Below, piece by piece: positions 1 through 8,132 of a stretch of 64,000 bases of DNA (position 1 is its first letter; each line of letters begins with the position of its first letter). Position numbers and translations under genes: made by a program. The stretch is taken from the NCBI GenBank assembly GCA_035514535.1, contig DATKAZ010000061.1:16877-80876 (forward strand). The letters run 5' to 3'. This DNA comes from XN24 sp035514535 (GTDB lineage: Bacteria; Pseudomonadota; Gammaproteobacteria; Steroidobacterales; XN24). The notes below the pieces were generated by a model. The model was not told where the DNA came from and ran no database searches. It worked only from the letters and a program-made list of their open reading frames with translations.

Positions 1-200
1 GGCTCAACCTCGCCCGCAATGCACGCTATCGCCCGCCGATGCCGTGGTTTGCCTTGCGCGACATGAGCGAGGAGGACCTTGTAGCCATCTATCGCCTGTT
101 GCGGCACCTGGGTCCGGCCGGAGAGCCGGGGCCCGCATGGGTCCCGCCCGACCAGGATCCCCAGGGGCCTTTCGTGCAGTTTCCCGCAGCGCCCGAGTGA
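1..200 (+). CDS. C-terminal end of a cytochrome c family protein (5' truncated)
   Basis: Reading from base 3, an open frame runs to a TGA at 198-200 and gives about 65 residues ending in FVQFPAAPE. The stretch RPPMPWFALRDMSEEDLVAI followed by YRLLRHLGP resembles the C-terminal part of mono- or diheme c-type cytochromes, where the MPW methionine is the axial heme ligand and the DEDL helix follows it. The CxxCH heme site would lie upstream of the window, so the assignment rests on this end only. The next gene starts 5 bases downstream on the same strand. Confidence 0.6.
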   Translation, partial: LNLARNARYRPPMPWFALRDMSEEDLVAIYRLLRHLGPAGEPGPAWVPPDQDPQGPFVQFPAAPE

Positions 201-204
201 CCGG

Positions 205-666
205 GTGCGCGCGCTGGAGCTGAAGGTCCCGCCGGTCGCGCAGTTTCTCATCGCCGCGGCGGCGATGTGGCTGCTCCGGGCCCTGTTCCCGTCCGCGGTA
301 TTCAGCTTCCCGGGTCAGCTGCTGGCGGCCAGTGTCGTCCTGCTGGCCGGCGGCCTCGTCGGGCTGGCGGCTGTACGAGCATTCCTGCAAGCTGGCACCA
401 GTGCCAATCCGCTGCGCCCGGACCAGGCGGTCCGGCTGGTACGCGGGGGCATCTACGCTCGCACGCGAAACCCGATGTATCTCGCGCTGATCCTCGCGCT
501 CGCGGCGTGGGGCCTCTGGCTGGGAAGCGCGCTGTCCCTGCTGCCGGTCCCGCTGTTCATCGTGGCGCTGAACAGGCTGCAGGTCGCGCCGGAGGAACGG
601 GCGCTCGAGGCGCGGTTTGGCGCCGAATTCGTCAACTACAAGCGCAAGGTACGGCGATGGCTCTGA
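205..666 (+). CDS. ICMT/PEMT-family membrane methyltransferase
   Basis: This 153-residue membrane protein belongs to the isoprenylcysteine carboxyl methyltransferase / phospholipid methyltransferase superfamily. Three to four hydrophobic segments are visible (about residues 10-30, 35-60, 92-120). The family signature is present: RTRNPMYLAL near residues 89-98, then EERALEARFGAEFVNYK near the C-terminus, the region that binds SAM in this family. It starts with GTG five bases after the preceding cytochrome gene, so co-transcription is likely. The bacterial substrate cannot be told from sequence; isoprenyl groups, lipids and small thiols are possible. Confidence 0.8.
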   Translation: MRALELKVPPVAQFLIAAAAMWLLRALFPSAVFSFPGQLLAASVVLLAGGLVGLAAVRAFLQAGTSANPLRPDQAVRLVRGGIYARTRNPMYLALILALAAWGLWLGSALSLLPVPLFIVALNRLQVAPEERALEARFGAEFVNYKRKVRRWL

Positions 667-675
667 GATGCCCTA

Positions 676-1287
676 CTAGTGGCGAAACAGGAATTCCTGC
701 ATCCCGTTCCTGAGCAGCATGGCGCGCTCCACGGCGTAACCCGGCATGGAGCGGGCCAGGTCGTCGGGCGAATACCTGGGCGCCGTCCGCTCGTCGGCGG
801 TCACCGCGCTATGTAGCAGGCGGTAGTCGTCGCCGGGGACGATGCGCTCGGGAAGCGCGGACATGCGTGGCGTGGAATAGGCGATGAGCGCGTGCACCAG
901 CGAGCCGGGGCGCAAGCGCTCAAGGATCTCCGCCATCAGGATCGCAAGCGTCGGCCGCTCGAGATAATTCAGCAGGTCCCAGCACAGCACGACGTCGATC
1001 GCCTCGGCGCGGCGCGGCGGCAGCAGTTCGCTGACGATCTCCCGAACTTCGCCCGGCTCTGGCGACGCGTTCAATGCGTCGAGCCCTTCGGCGAGGGCCA
1101 CGATTTCCAGCCGGCAGCGAAAACGGCCCAGAATCGCGACGGTCTCGGGGCGCGCCGGGCCGAGGTCCAACACGACCCGGCGCGCATCGTCCTGCATCTG
1201 CTCCATCAGGCCGCGAAACAGCGGCGCATTGAGAACGGTGACCTCGGGCGCCCGCCGCGCCGTGCTGAAGCCGAGCGCGCTGGCCAC
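676..1287 (-). CDS. Class I methyltransferase-like protein of unknown substrate
   Basis: This 203-residue protein has the outline of a Rossmann-fold methyltransferase: a glycine/aspartate strand (VVLDLGPARP, about residues 38-47), an acidic second strand, and a motif-IV-like DVVLCWDLLNYLE near residues 98-110. The SAM-binding GxGxG loop is weak (DLGPARPE), so catalytic activity is not assured. It lies 45 bases downstream of the bactofilin gene on the same strand and probably shares its transcript. No close functional family was recognised. Confidence 0.6.
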   Translation of the reverse strand: MASALGFSTARRAPEVTVLNAPLFRGLMEQMQDDARRVVLDLGPARPETVAILGRFRCRLEIVALAEGLDALNASPEPGEVREIVSELLPPRRAEAIDVVLCWDLLNYLERPTLAILMAEILERLRPGSLVHALIAYSTPRMSALPERIVPGDDYRLLHSAVTADERTAPRYSPDDLARSMPGYAVERAMLLRNGMQEFLFRH

Positions 1288-1332
1288 CTCAGCGATCCCG
1301 GCCGATGTCCGGCGCGATGAACCGGTGACGGA

Positions 1333-1893
1333 TCAACCCGCGACCCCGCTCCTTGCCGCAACGCTGGCGGCCGGCGTGGCCGGCTTGGTCGGCGCCTCCG
1401 CAACGCTCGGGCCGCGCTTCTTGCCGACCACCGCATCGACCGCTGCCGAATCCATCTCGATGGAGCCCTTGAAGCGGGCGCCCTCTTCGAGGCTGACGCG
1501 CGGCGACGTGATGTTGCCCCGCACCTGGGCGGACTTGCGTATGACGACGCGCTCCGAACCGAACAGGTCGCCCTCGACGAGGCCGTCGACGTGAATTTCC
1601 TTCGCGTAAACGTCGGCCTTGATCTTGCCCTGGCTGCCCACTGTCAGGCTGTTGTCCCGCAGCTGGACCGTACCGTTCACCTCGCCCTCGATGAGCAGGT
1701 CTTCCTGGCCCCGCAGGTCGCCATCGAGCTGGATGGACGGGCCGATGATCGCGGCGTCCCGGCGCCCGCCGCCTCCCGTGGCCGCGCGGGTCCTGGAGGC
1801 GGTCTCGGCCGGCGCGATGTCGCGGCGAGCGGCTTCAGGCGTGGATGGGTCAGCGGCATGATCCGGGGAGTCTTTCTTGCCAAACTCGAACAT
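1333..1893 (-). CDS. Bactofilin (polymer-forming cytoskeletal protein)
   Basis: The central part of this 186-residue protein, about residues 50-150, is the bactofilin (DUF583) right-handed beta-helix. It starts IIGPSIQLDGDLRGQEDLLI and continues in short repeats with regularly spaced glycines and valines (EGEVNGTVQL, DGLVEGDLFG). Both ends are low-complexity, as is usual for the family. Bactofilins polymerise without nucleotide and act in cell-shape or envelope scaffolding; in some bacteria they recruit peptidoglycan enzymes. No M23 peptidase gene lies beside it here, so the specific role is open. The downstream methyltransferase-like gene is probably in the same operon. Confidence 0.9.
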   Translation of the reverse strand: MFEFGKKDSPDHAADPSTPEAARRDIAPAETASRTRAATGGGGRRDAAIIGPSIQLDGDLRGQEDLLIEGEVNGTVQLRDNSLTVGSQGKIKADVYAKEIHVDGLVEGDLFGSERVVIRKSAQVRGNITSPRVSLEEGARFKGSIEMDSAAVDAVVGKKRGPSVAEAPTKPATPAASVAARSGVAG

Positions 1894-2000
1894 TGTCGTT
1901 CTCCTGGGTGTGTCGACACCAAGTCAATAACCCCCCCCCGGAGGCGTCCCAAGCCAAGAATAGGCAGTTCCGGGCACCCACTTCAAGCAACTCCTGCTTT

Positions 2001-3671
2001 TCAGCTGAGAACGGCCCCTTGCGAGGCACAGCTCACCAGCCGGGCGTACTTCTCGAGCACCGTCCCGGGGCGCTCGCCGCCCGGCGGGCGCCAGTCCTCC
2101 AGTCTGCGCGCAATCTCGGCGGGTCCCACGCGCAAGGTGAGCTCGCGCCGGCGGGCGTCGATCTCGATCTCGTCGCCGTCGTCGATCGCCGCAATGGGGC
2201 CCCCTGCCGCCGCCTCGGGCGCCACGTGGCCGACGACGAAGCCATGGCTGCCGCCGGAGAAGCGCCCGTCGGTGATCAGCGCCACCGAGTCGCCGAGGCC
2301 TCGGCCCATGATCGCGGCCGTGGGGGAGAGCATCTCCGGCATTCCCGGGGCGCCCTTCGGGCCGAGGTAGCGTATGACGACGACGTCGCCGGCGATAATC
2401 CGCCCGGCCAGGATGGCCTCGAGCGCCGCCTGCTCGCCGCCGAATACGCGGGCGCGGCCGACGAAGCGCTCTCCCTCCTTGCCGGTGATCTTGGCGACGG
2501 CGCCCGACGGCGCCAGGTTGCCCCTGAGTATCACGAGGTGGCTGTCGGCCTTGATGGGGCTGTCGAGGGGCCGCACGATGTCCTGGCCGGCTGGATAGGC
2601 GCTGACCGCCGCGAGGTCCTCGGCGAGGCTGTTGCCGCTGACTGTCAGGCAGTCGCCATGCAGCAGCCCGGCCTCCAGCAGCATCTTCATGAGGGGACGG
2701 ATGCCCCCGATTCCGATCAGCTCGGACATCAGGTACCGGCCGCTGGGCCTCAGGTCCGCGAGGACCGGGACGCGCTCGCCCAGGCGGCTGAAGTCGTCGA
2801 GCGCGAGCGGCACGCCCGCGGCATCCGCGATGCCGAGCAGGTGAAGCACGGCGTTGGTGGAGCCCCCGAGCGCGATCGTCACGGCGATCGCGTTCTCGAA
2901 AGATTCCCGCGTCAGGATGTCCGAGGGCCTGATGCCGCGCTGCAGCAGGTCGAGTACCGCGGCGCCTGCACGGCGACAGTCTTCGGCCTTGGCGGCGCCG
3001 ACCGCCTCCTGGGCCGAGCTGTTCGGCAGACTCAGGCCGAGCGCCTCGATGGCCGAGGCCATCGTGTTGGCGGTGTACATGCCGCCGCAGGAACCGGGGC
3101 CCGGGATGGCCGTGCGCTCGACTTCGGCGAGTTCGGCCGCGGACACCGTGCCGCGCGCATGCCCGCCGACCGCCTCGAACACGGAGACGATATCGCGGCG
3201 ACCTGCGCCTGGCCGGATGGTGCCGCCGTACACGAACACCGCCGGACGGTTCAGCCGCGCCATGGCCATCACGCAACCGGGCATGTTCTTGTCGCAGCCG
3301 CCGATCGCCACCAGGCCGTCGAATCCCTCGCACGCGACGACCGTCTCGATGGAATCGGCGATCACCTCCCGCGAAACCAGCGAGTAGCGCATTCCAGGGG
3401 TACCCATGGAGATGCCATCCGAGACCGTGACGGTGTTGAAGATCACCGCCTTGCCGCCGGCGGCGTCGGCGCCGGCCGCCGCTTCCCGGGCGAGCTGGTC
3501 GATGTGCATATTGCAGGGCGTGACCTGGGCCCAGGTGGAGGCGATACCCACCTGGGGCTTGCCGAAATCCGCGTCTGAGAAGCCGACGGCGCGCAACATG
3601 GCCCGGCTCGGCGCGCGCGTGGCCCCGTCGACGACGGGGCCGGAATACCTGCGGGACTGCTGGTCGCTCAT
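2001..3671 (-). CDS. ilvD: Dihydroxy-acid dehydratase
   Basis: IlvD catalyses the third common step of isoleucine and valine synthesis, dehydrating 2,3-dihydroxy-acids to 2-keto acids. The 556-residue length is typical of the shorter IlvD type. Three cysteines expected to bind an Fe-S cluster are visible: Cys53 (TPCN), Cys126 (GGCDKNMPG) and Cys195 (GSCGGMYTANTM). The gene is transcribed away from the ilv-leu operon, so the two units share the roughly 90-base region 3672-3758. The minus-strand start ATG follows a purine-rich AAGGGCGG segment about 10 bases upstream. Confidence 0.97.
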   Translation of the reverse strand: MSDQQSRRYSGPVVDGATRAPSRAMLRAVGFSDADFGKPQVGIASTWAQVTPCNMHIDQLAREAAAGADAAGGKAVIFNTVTVSDGISMGTPGMRYSLVSREVIADSIETVVACEGFDGLVAIGGCDKNMPGCVMAMARLNRPAVFVYGGTIRPGAGRRDIVSVFEAVGGHARGTVSAAELAEVERTAIPGPGSCGGMYTANTMASAIEALGLSLPNSSAQEAVGAAKAEDCRRAGAAVLDLLQRGIRPSDILTRESFENAIAVTIALGGSTNAVLHLLGIADAAGVPLALDDFSRLGERVPVLADLRPSGRYLMSELIGIGGIRPLMKMLLEAGLLHGDCLTVSGNSLAEDLAAVSAYPAGQDIVRPLDSPIKADSHLVILRGNLAPSGAVAKITGKEGERFVGRARVFGGEQAALEAILAGRIIAGDVVVIRYLGPKGAPGMPEMLSPTAAIMGRGLGDSVALITDGRFSGGSHGFVVGHVAPEAAAGGPIAAIDDGDEIEIDARRRELTLRVGPAEIARRLEDWRPPGGERPGTVLEKYARLVSCASQGAVLS

Positions 3672-3758
3672 CTCAAATACCGCCCTTGCCTATAAGGTGT
3701 GAACCACGCTGCCGACCGGAGCAAGGTCTGCCGCCGGGAGCAGCTTGTAAAAAAAAGG

Positions 3759-3789
3759 TTGACATGCGGGAAACCAACGTGCTTAGAAT
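3759..3789 (+). promoter_or_regulatory. Sigma-70-type promoter of the ilv-leu operon
   Basis: A perfect -35 hexamer TTGACA lies at 3759-3764. A -10 candidate TAGAAT lies at 3784-3789 with 19-base spacing, or TTAGAA at 3783-3788 with 18. Transcription would start near 3796, giving a leader of about 280 bases before ilvC that contains the leader peptide and terminator annotated below. It is the only strong consensus -35 seen in front of this operon. Confidence 0.7.
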
Positions 3790-3905
3790 CGGGTCAATCT
3801 GATTGCACCGCAACAAGCGTTACCGAATCAATGATCAACGGCAAGTCATATCGCAGGGTGGACACGAGGCAACGGCTGATCGCCGTGGCTCGCAAGCCCG
3901 CGCGC

Positions 3906-3986
3906 ATGCCGTTGAGCACGGTCAACATGCTTCTTGGTCTCATTATCGTGATTCTCGTACTCGGGAAGAGCGGGGTCATGGTGTAG
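3906..3986 (+). CDS. ilv-leu operon leader peptide
   Basis: This short frame encodes 26 residues ending in a TAG at 3984-3986. Codons 3930-3962 read Leu Leu Gly Leu Ile Ile Val Ile Leu Val Leu, so ten of eleven codons specify the three end products of the operon, the hallmark of an attenuation leader. The start is uncertain: ATG 3906 and ATG 3927 are both possible, and an upstream in-frame ATG at 3831 would give 51 residues; none has a strong Shine-Dalgarno. The codons just after the control run overlap a segment (3970-3976) able to pair with the terminator stem, as expected for ribosome-controlled attenuation. No sequence similarity to the E. coli ilv leader is claimed. Confidence 0.75.
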   Translation: MPLSTVNMLLGLIIVILVLGKSGVMV

Positions 3987-4028
3987 GAAGGCTAAGAAGC
4001 AGCAAACAACCGAACCAGAGAACCCCGC
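3970..4028 (+). promoter_or_regulatory. Antiterminator pairing of the ilv-leu attenuator
   Basis: GCGGGGT at 3970-3976, inside the last codons of the leader peptide, is the exact reverse complement of ACCCCGC at 4022-4028, the left arm of the terminator. A ribosome stalled on the branched-chain codons at 3930-3962 would leave 3970-3976 free to form this 7-bp helix and block the terminator. A ribosome reaching the stop codon at 3984 would cover it and let the terminator form. Confidence 0.6.
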
Positions 4029-4052
4029 AACCGGCAACGGCTGCGGGGTTTT
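4021..4052 (+). terminator. Intrinsic terminator of the ilv-leu attenuator
   Basis: The arms AACCCCGCA (4021-4029) and TGCGGGGTT (4042-4050) are perfect reverse complements and make a 9-bp GC-rich stem around a 12-base loop that can itself add three pairs. Four T residues (4049-4052) follow or overlap the stem end. It sits between the leader peptide and ilvC, 27 bases before the start codon, where it can only act as a conditional terminator. Confidence 0.8.
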
Positions 4053-4079
4053 CGCGTCAAGGGCCAGGGGAAAAGGGTA

Positions 4080-5090
4080 ATGAGCATGAAGATCTACGTG
4101 GAATCTGACGTCGAGCCGGGCAACGCGGGAGTGTCCCGCATCGCGGTGATCGGCTACGGCAGCCAGGGCCGCGCGCACGCGCTCAACCTGAAAGACAGCG
4201 GCTTCGACGTGACCGTCGGGCTGCGGCCGGGCGGGGCGAGCTGGCAGCAGGCCGAGGCCGACGGCATGAAGGTCGCGTCGCCGGCACAGGCGGCGGACGG
4301 AGCCGATATCGTGGCCATGCTCGTGCCCGACATGGCGGCCCCGGCGGTCTGGCGCGCCATCGAGAGCCACATCAAGTCCGGCGCCGCGGCGCTGTTCGCG
4401 CACGGCTTCAACATCCATTACGGCTCGATCAAGGCGCCGGCGACGCTGGACGTGATCCTCGTCGCGCCGAAGGGCCCCGGGGCCCTGGTGCGCAGGCAGT
4501 TCGAGGAGGGGCGGGGCGTGCCGTGCCTCATGGCGGTCGCGCAGGATGCGACCGGGCGGGCCAGGGCGCGTGCGCTCGCCTACGCGCACGGCATCGGCGG
4601 GACGCGCGGCGGCGTGCTCGAGACGACCTTCGCCGAGGAGACCGAGACCGACCTGTTCGGCGAGCAGGCCGTGCTGTGCGGCGGCGTGACGGAACTCGTC
4701 CTGCAGGGCTTCGAGACGCTCGTCGAGGCCGGCTACCAGCCGGAGGTCGCCTATTTCGAGTGCATGCACGAGCTGAAGCTGATCGTGGACCTGCTGCACG
4801 AGGGTGGCCTCGCCAAGATGCACCAGTTCGTCAGCGACACGGCCAAGTATGGCGACCTGAGTCGCGGGCCGCGCATCGTGGATGAGCACACGCGCGGGCG
4901 CATGCGGGAGATCCTGGCCGAGATCCGCGACGGCACGTTTGCGCGCGAGTGGCAGGCCGAGCACGAGGCGGGCCTGCCGCGCTACAAGGCCATGCTGGCG
5001 GCGGACCTGGACCACCCCGTGGAGCGGGTCGGCCGCGAGCTGCGCGCGCGCATGTCCTGGCTGAAGTCGGGCAAGCAGGCGGCGGCATGA
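4080..5090 (+). CDS. ilvC: Ketol-acid reductoisomerase (class I)
   Basis: IlvC converts acetolactate or acetohydroxybutyrate to the dihydroxy-acid with NADPH and Mg2+. At 336 residues it is a class I enzyme. The dinucleotide fold is clear: IAVIGYGSQGRAHALNLKDS at about residues 21-40, followed by GLRPGGASW. The FAHGFNIHYG motif carries the catalytic histidine, and ETTFAEETETDLFGEQAVLC carries the metal-binding acidic residues. The usual KGPGH is KGPGA here. It is the first structural gene after the attenuator, and its stop overlaps the ilvG start as ATGA. Confidence 0.97.
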   Translation: MSMKIYVESDVEPGNAGVSRIAVIGYGSQGRAHALNLKDSGFDVTVGLRPGGASWQQAEADGMKVASPAQAADGADIVAMLVPDMAAPAVWRAIESHIKSGAAALFAHGFNIHYGSIKAPATLDVILVAPKGPGALVRRQFEEGRGVPCLMAVAQDATGRARARALAYAHGIGGTRGGVLETTFAEETETDLFGEQAVLCGGVTELVLQGFETLVEAGYQPEVAYFECMHELKLIVDLLHEGGLAKMHQFVSDTAKYGDLSRGPRIVDEHTRGRMREILAEIRDGTFAREWQAEHEAGLPRYKAMLAADLDHPVERVGRELRARMSWLKSGKQAAA

Positions 5091-6742
5091 GTTTCAAGGG
5101 CGCAGAACTGCTGGTCCGCGCCCTTGAACAACAGGGCGTCGAGTACGTCTTCGGTTATCCCGGCGGCGCCATCATGCCCGTCTACGATGCCCTGCTGAAC
5201 TCCCCGATCAAGCATATCCTGGCGCGCCACGAACAGGGCGCGGCCCTCGCGGCGGACGCCTATGCGCGCGTCACCGGGCGTCCCGCGGTGTGCATGGCAA
5301 CCTCCGGCCCCGGCGCGACCAACCTGGTCACCGGGATCGCCAATGCCTTCATGGACTCCGTGCCGCTGGTCGTGATCACCGGCCAGGTGCCCACCGTCGT
5401 GATGGGCACGGACGCATTCCAGGAAGTTGACGTGTTCGGCATCACGATGCCGATCGTGAAGCACAGCTTCATCGTCCGCCGTGCGGAAGACATCCCGAAG
5501 ATCGTCGCCCAGGCTTTCCAGATCGCCGCGGAGGGCCGCCCGGGCCCGGTTCTGGTGGACCTGCCGAAAGACGTCTCCAGCGCGGTGCCGGCCGCGGCAT
5601 CGATCTTCGAGATGCGCCGGCGCAAGCGCATCTCGCCCGACCCGGAGCAGGTGCGCATCGCGCAAGCGCTGATCCTCGCGGCCGAGCGCCCGGTGCTGTA
5701 CGCCGGCGGCGGCATCCCGCTGGCGGGAGCGGTGGACGCCTTCCGCGCCTATGCGCGCGCCAGCGGCATCCCGACCGTCACCACGCTGAAGGGCATCGGC
5801 TCGCTGCCGACGCGTGATGAAAGTTATCTCGGCATGCTCGGCATGCACGGCAATCGCGCCGCGAATCGAGCCATCCAGGAGTCCGACCTGCTGATCTGTG
5901 TCGGGGCGCGCTTCGACGATCGTGCGACGGGGCGGCTAGACGGCTTCGCCCCCGGGGCCAGGGTCATCCACATGGATGCCGATGCGAGCGAGATCGGCAA
6001 GCTGCGCCAGGCGGACGCCGGGCTGCTCGGCGAGCTGCCGGAGTCGCTGGCGGCGATGCCCACGGGCCTGGATATCGCGCCGTGGCGGGAATGGTGTGCC
6101 GCGCGCAAGGCCGAGCATGCGTGGCGCTATGACGCGCCCGGCGAGTACATCTACGTGCCCGACATGCTGCGGCGCCTGAGCGAGGCCGCGCCCGATGTGA
6201 CGATTGCCTGCGACGTCGGGCAGCACCAGATGTGGGTCGCGCAGCACTGCCACTTCGATCGCCCCGAGCAACACCTGACGAGCGCGGGGCTGGGCACGAT
6301 GGGCTATGGCGTGCCGGCCGGGATCGGCGCATGCCTGGCGCGGCCGGGCACGCGCGTGATCACGGTCTCCGGCGACGGCTCGATCATGATGAACATCCAG
6401 GAGCTGGCGACCATCCGCCGCTACGGCCTGGACCTCAAGATCCTGCTGGTGGACAACGCCTCGCTCGGCATGGTGCGGCAGTGGCAGCAGTTGTTTCACG
6501 CCGAGCGCTACAGCGAGGTAGACCTGTCGGACAACCCGGACTTCGTCGAGGTGGCGCGAGCGTTCGGCATCCCCGGCTTCCGCATCACGCGGCGCGACGA
6601 GGTGGACGGCGCCATTCGCCGCCTGCTGGAAACCGAGGGGCCGCTGCTGGCCCATGTCTGTATCGATCCGAAGAGCAATGTCTGGCCGCTGGTGCCGCCG
6701 GGCCAGAGCAACGACGTCATGATGGAGGAGCTGAGCGCATGA
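5087..6742 (+). CDS. ilvG: Acetolactate synthase, large (catalytic) subunit
   Basis: This 551-residue ThDP enzyme condenses pyruvate with pyruvate or 2-ketobutyrate. The N-terminal ThDP domain has YVFGYPGGAIMPVYDAL and the activating glutamate in HEQGAALAADAYARVTG. The C-terminal ThDP-binding motif is GDGSIMMNIQELATIRRYGL with the metal-binding N about 25 residues on (LVDNASLGM). The ATG at 5087 overlaps the ilvC stop by four bases (ATGA), the reason for choosing it. A small ACT-type partner follows directly, so the pair corresponds to isozyme II (IlvGM) rather than IlvBN or IlvIH. Confidence 0.95.
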   Translation: MSFKGAELLVRALEQQGVEYVFGYPGGAIMPVYDALLNSPIKHILARHEQGAALAADAYARVTGRPAVCMATSGPGATNLVTGIANAFMDSVPLVVITGQVPTVVMGTDAFQEVDVFGITMPIVKHSFIVRRAEDIPKIVAQAFQIAAEGRPGPVLVDLPKDVSSAVPAAASIFEMRRRKRISPDPEQVRIAQALILAAERPVLYAGGGIPLAGAVDAFRAYARASGIPTVTTLKGIGSLPTRDESYLGMLGMHGNRAANRAIQESDLLICVGARFDDRATGRLDGFAPGARVIHMDADASEIGKLRQADAGLLGELPESLAAMPTGLDIAPWREWCAARKAEHAWRYDAPGEYIYVPDMLRRLSEAAPDVTIACDVGQHQMWVAQHCHFDRPEQHLTSAGLGTMGYGVPAGIGACLARPGTRVITVSGDGSIMMNIQELATIRRYGLDLKILLVDNASLGMVRQWQQLFHAERYSEVDLSDNPDFVEVARAFGIPGFRITRRDEVDGAIRRLLETEGPLLAHVCIDPKSNVWPLVPPGQSNDVMMEELSA

Positions 6743-7014
6743 ACCACACGCTGCGAATGAACATTCAGAAAGTCGAAGGCGCGATCATTCGGCTGCTGGG
6801 GCTCATCGAGCGCCGCGGCTTCTCGGTGACCGCCATGAACGCCCACTCGGACGATGCGGCGCAGCAGGTGGAAATCACGCTCCAGCTGCGTTCCACCGGC
6901 CGCTCCGTGGACACCCTGACGAGACAGATCGAGAAACTCTACGACGTGCGCAGCGTGGCCTGCCTCGCGGCCAGTGAGCCGGCGGTCGTGATGGAGGAGA
7001 GCGTAGCATGTTGA
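6739..7014 (+). CDS. ilvM: Acetolactate synthase, small (regulatory) subunit, IlvM type
   Basis: This 91-residue protein is a single ACT domain (about residues 5-75; VEGAIIRLLGLIERRGFSV is the typical first strand and helix). Its length matches IlvM rather than the longer IlvH/IlvN. It stabilises and activates the catalytic subunit encoded just upstream. The start overlaps the ilvG stop as ATGA, and the end overlaps the next gene by 7 bases, so the three are probably translationally coupled. Confidence 0.9.
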   Translation: MNHTLRMNIQKVEGAIIRLLGLIERRGFSVTAMNAHSDDAAQQVEITLQLRSTGRSVDTLTRQIEKLYDVRSVACLAASEPAVVMEESVAC

Positions 7015-8132
7015 CCAATGGATCCCTCGCCCTCGACCCGCTCGGGGAACGCGAGACGCAGGAGACTTTCCTGTCTGCCGTACCGGCGCGGGCATGCGCC
7101 CGCGACCTGGCCGTGACGCTGGGCGATGTCGAGCAGGCCATGGAAGTGGTGCGCAAGCACCTTGCGCCGACACGGCTGCTCAGCCACCCGCTGCTGAATC
7201 GACGCGCGGGCTGCGAAGTCTTCGTCAAGCTGGAGAACACCCAGGACATCGGCTCGTTCAAGATCCGCGGCGGGCTGAACCTCCTCGCAAGGATGTCCGC
7301 CGAGGATCGTGCCCGTGGCCTGGTCACGGCGACGCGCGGCAACCACGGCCAGTCGATCGCGTATGCCGCGAGAATGCATGGGGCGAGCTGCACGATTTTC
7401 GTGCCGCGCGGCAACAACGCGGACAAGAATGCGGCGATGGCCGCATTGGGTGCGCAGGTCGTCGAGGCGGGTCACGACTTCGACGCGGCGATGATCGCGG
7501 CCGAGGAATTCGCGGCCCGCGACGGCGCCCGCCTCGTGCACCCGGCGCGCGACCTCGACCTTGTCGCCGGCGTCGGCACAATCGCCCTGGAAATGCTGCA
7601 GCAGGCCGAGGGACGGCTGGATGCGGTGTTCGTGCCCGTCGGCGGCGGCAGCATCGCGGCGGGCATGTCCGTCGTGTTGAAGGCCCTGAGCCCGGAGACG
7701 CACGTCATCGGCGTCTCGGCGGAGAACGCCCCGGCGATGCACCATGCGTGGCACACGGGCGAGCATCGCCCGTTCGCTGCCGTCGATACGCTCGCAGACG
7801 GGCTCGCGGTAAGGGTGCCGGTGGACGTTACGCTCGGCCTGCTGCGCCCGCTGCTCGACGGCATGGTGCTGGTCTCGGAGCGCGAGATCCAGGAGGCGAT
7901 TCGCACCTACGCCGAGACGGTTCACCAGATGGCCGAAGGCGCTGCGGCCGCCGCCCTCGCGGCGGCCATGCGGCATGGCGGCGCGATGCGCGGCGGGCGC
8001 GTCGGCGTCGTGCTGACGGGCGGCAATATCGATGCCGCGACGCTGATGAGTGCGCTGGCCGGGGAGCGCCCGCAGCACCAGCCGCAGGCGATGCCTTACT
8101 TCCCGATCGGCGAGCTGTCCTATGGATACTGA
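7008..8132 (+). CDS. Threonine dehydratase, short form without regulatory domain
   Basis: This 374-residue fold-type II PLP enzyme deaminates threonine to 2-ketobutyrate, the entry to isoleucine. The PLP lysine is Lys85 in SFKIRGG; a phosphate-binding VPVGGGSIAAG follows near residue 210. The biosynthetic IlvA of E. coli is about 510 residues with two ACT-like C-terminal domains that bind isoleucine; these are absent here, so the protein resembles catabolic TdcB in length. Its place inside the ilv-leu operon, between ilvM and leuA, argues for a biosynthetic role. Isoleucine feedback would have to act elsewhere, for instance on transcription through the attenuator. Confidence 0.88.
   Translation: MLTNGSLALDPLGERETQETFLSAVPARACARDLAVTLGDVEQAMEVVRKHLAPTRLLSHPLLNRRAGCEVFVKLENTQDIGSFKIRGGLNLLARMSAEDRARGLVTATRGNHGQSIAYAARMHGASCTIFVPRGNNADKNAAMAALGAQVVEAGHDFDAAMIAAEEFAARDGARLVHPARDLDLVAGVGTIALEMLQQAEGRLDAVFVPVGGGSIAAGMSVVLKALSPETHVIGVSAENAPAMHHAWHTGEHRPFAAVDTLADGLAVRVPVDVTLGLLRPLLDGMVLVSEREIQEAIRTYAETVHQMAEGAAAAALAAAMRHGGAMRGGRVGVVLTGGNIDAATLMSALAGERPQHQPQAMPYFPIGELSYGY

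Noticed and set aside
3699..3986. A 95-residue protein gene upstream of ilvC
   Set aside because: The frame is open from GTG 3699 but would begin before the promoter. Only its last part, the Leu/Ile/Val-rich leader peptide, makes sense within the transcript.
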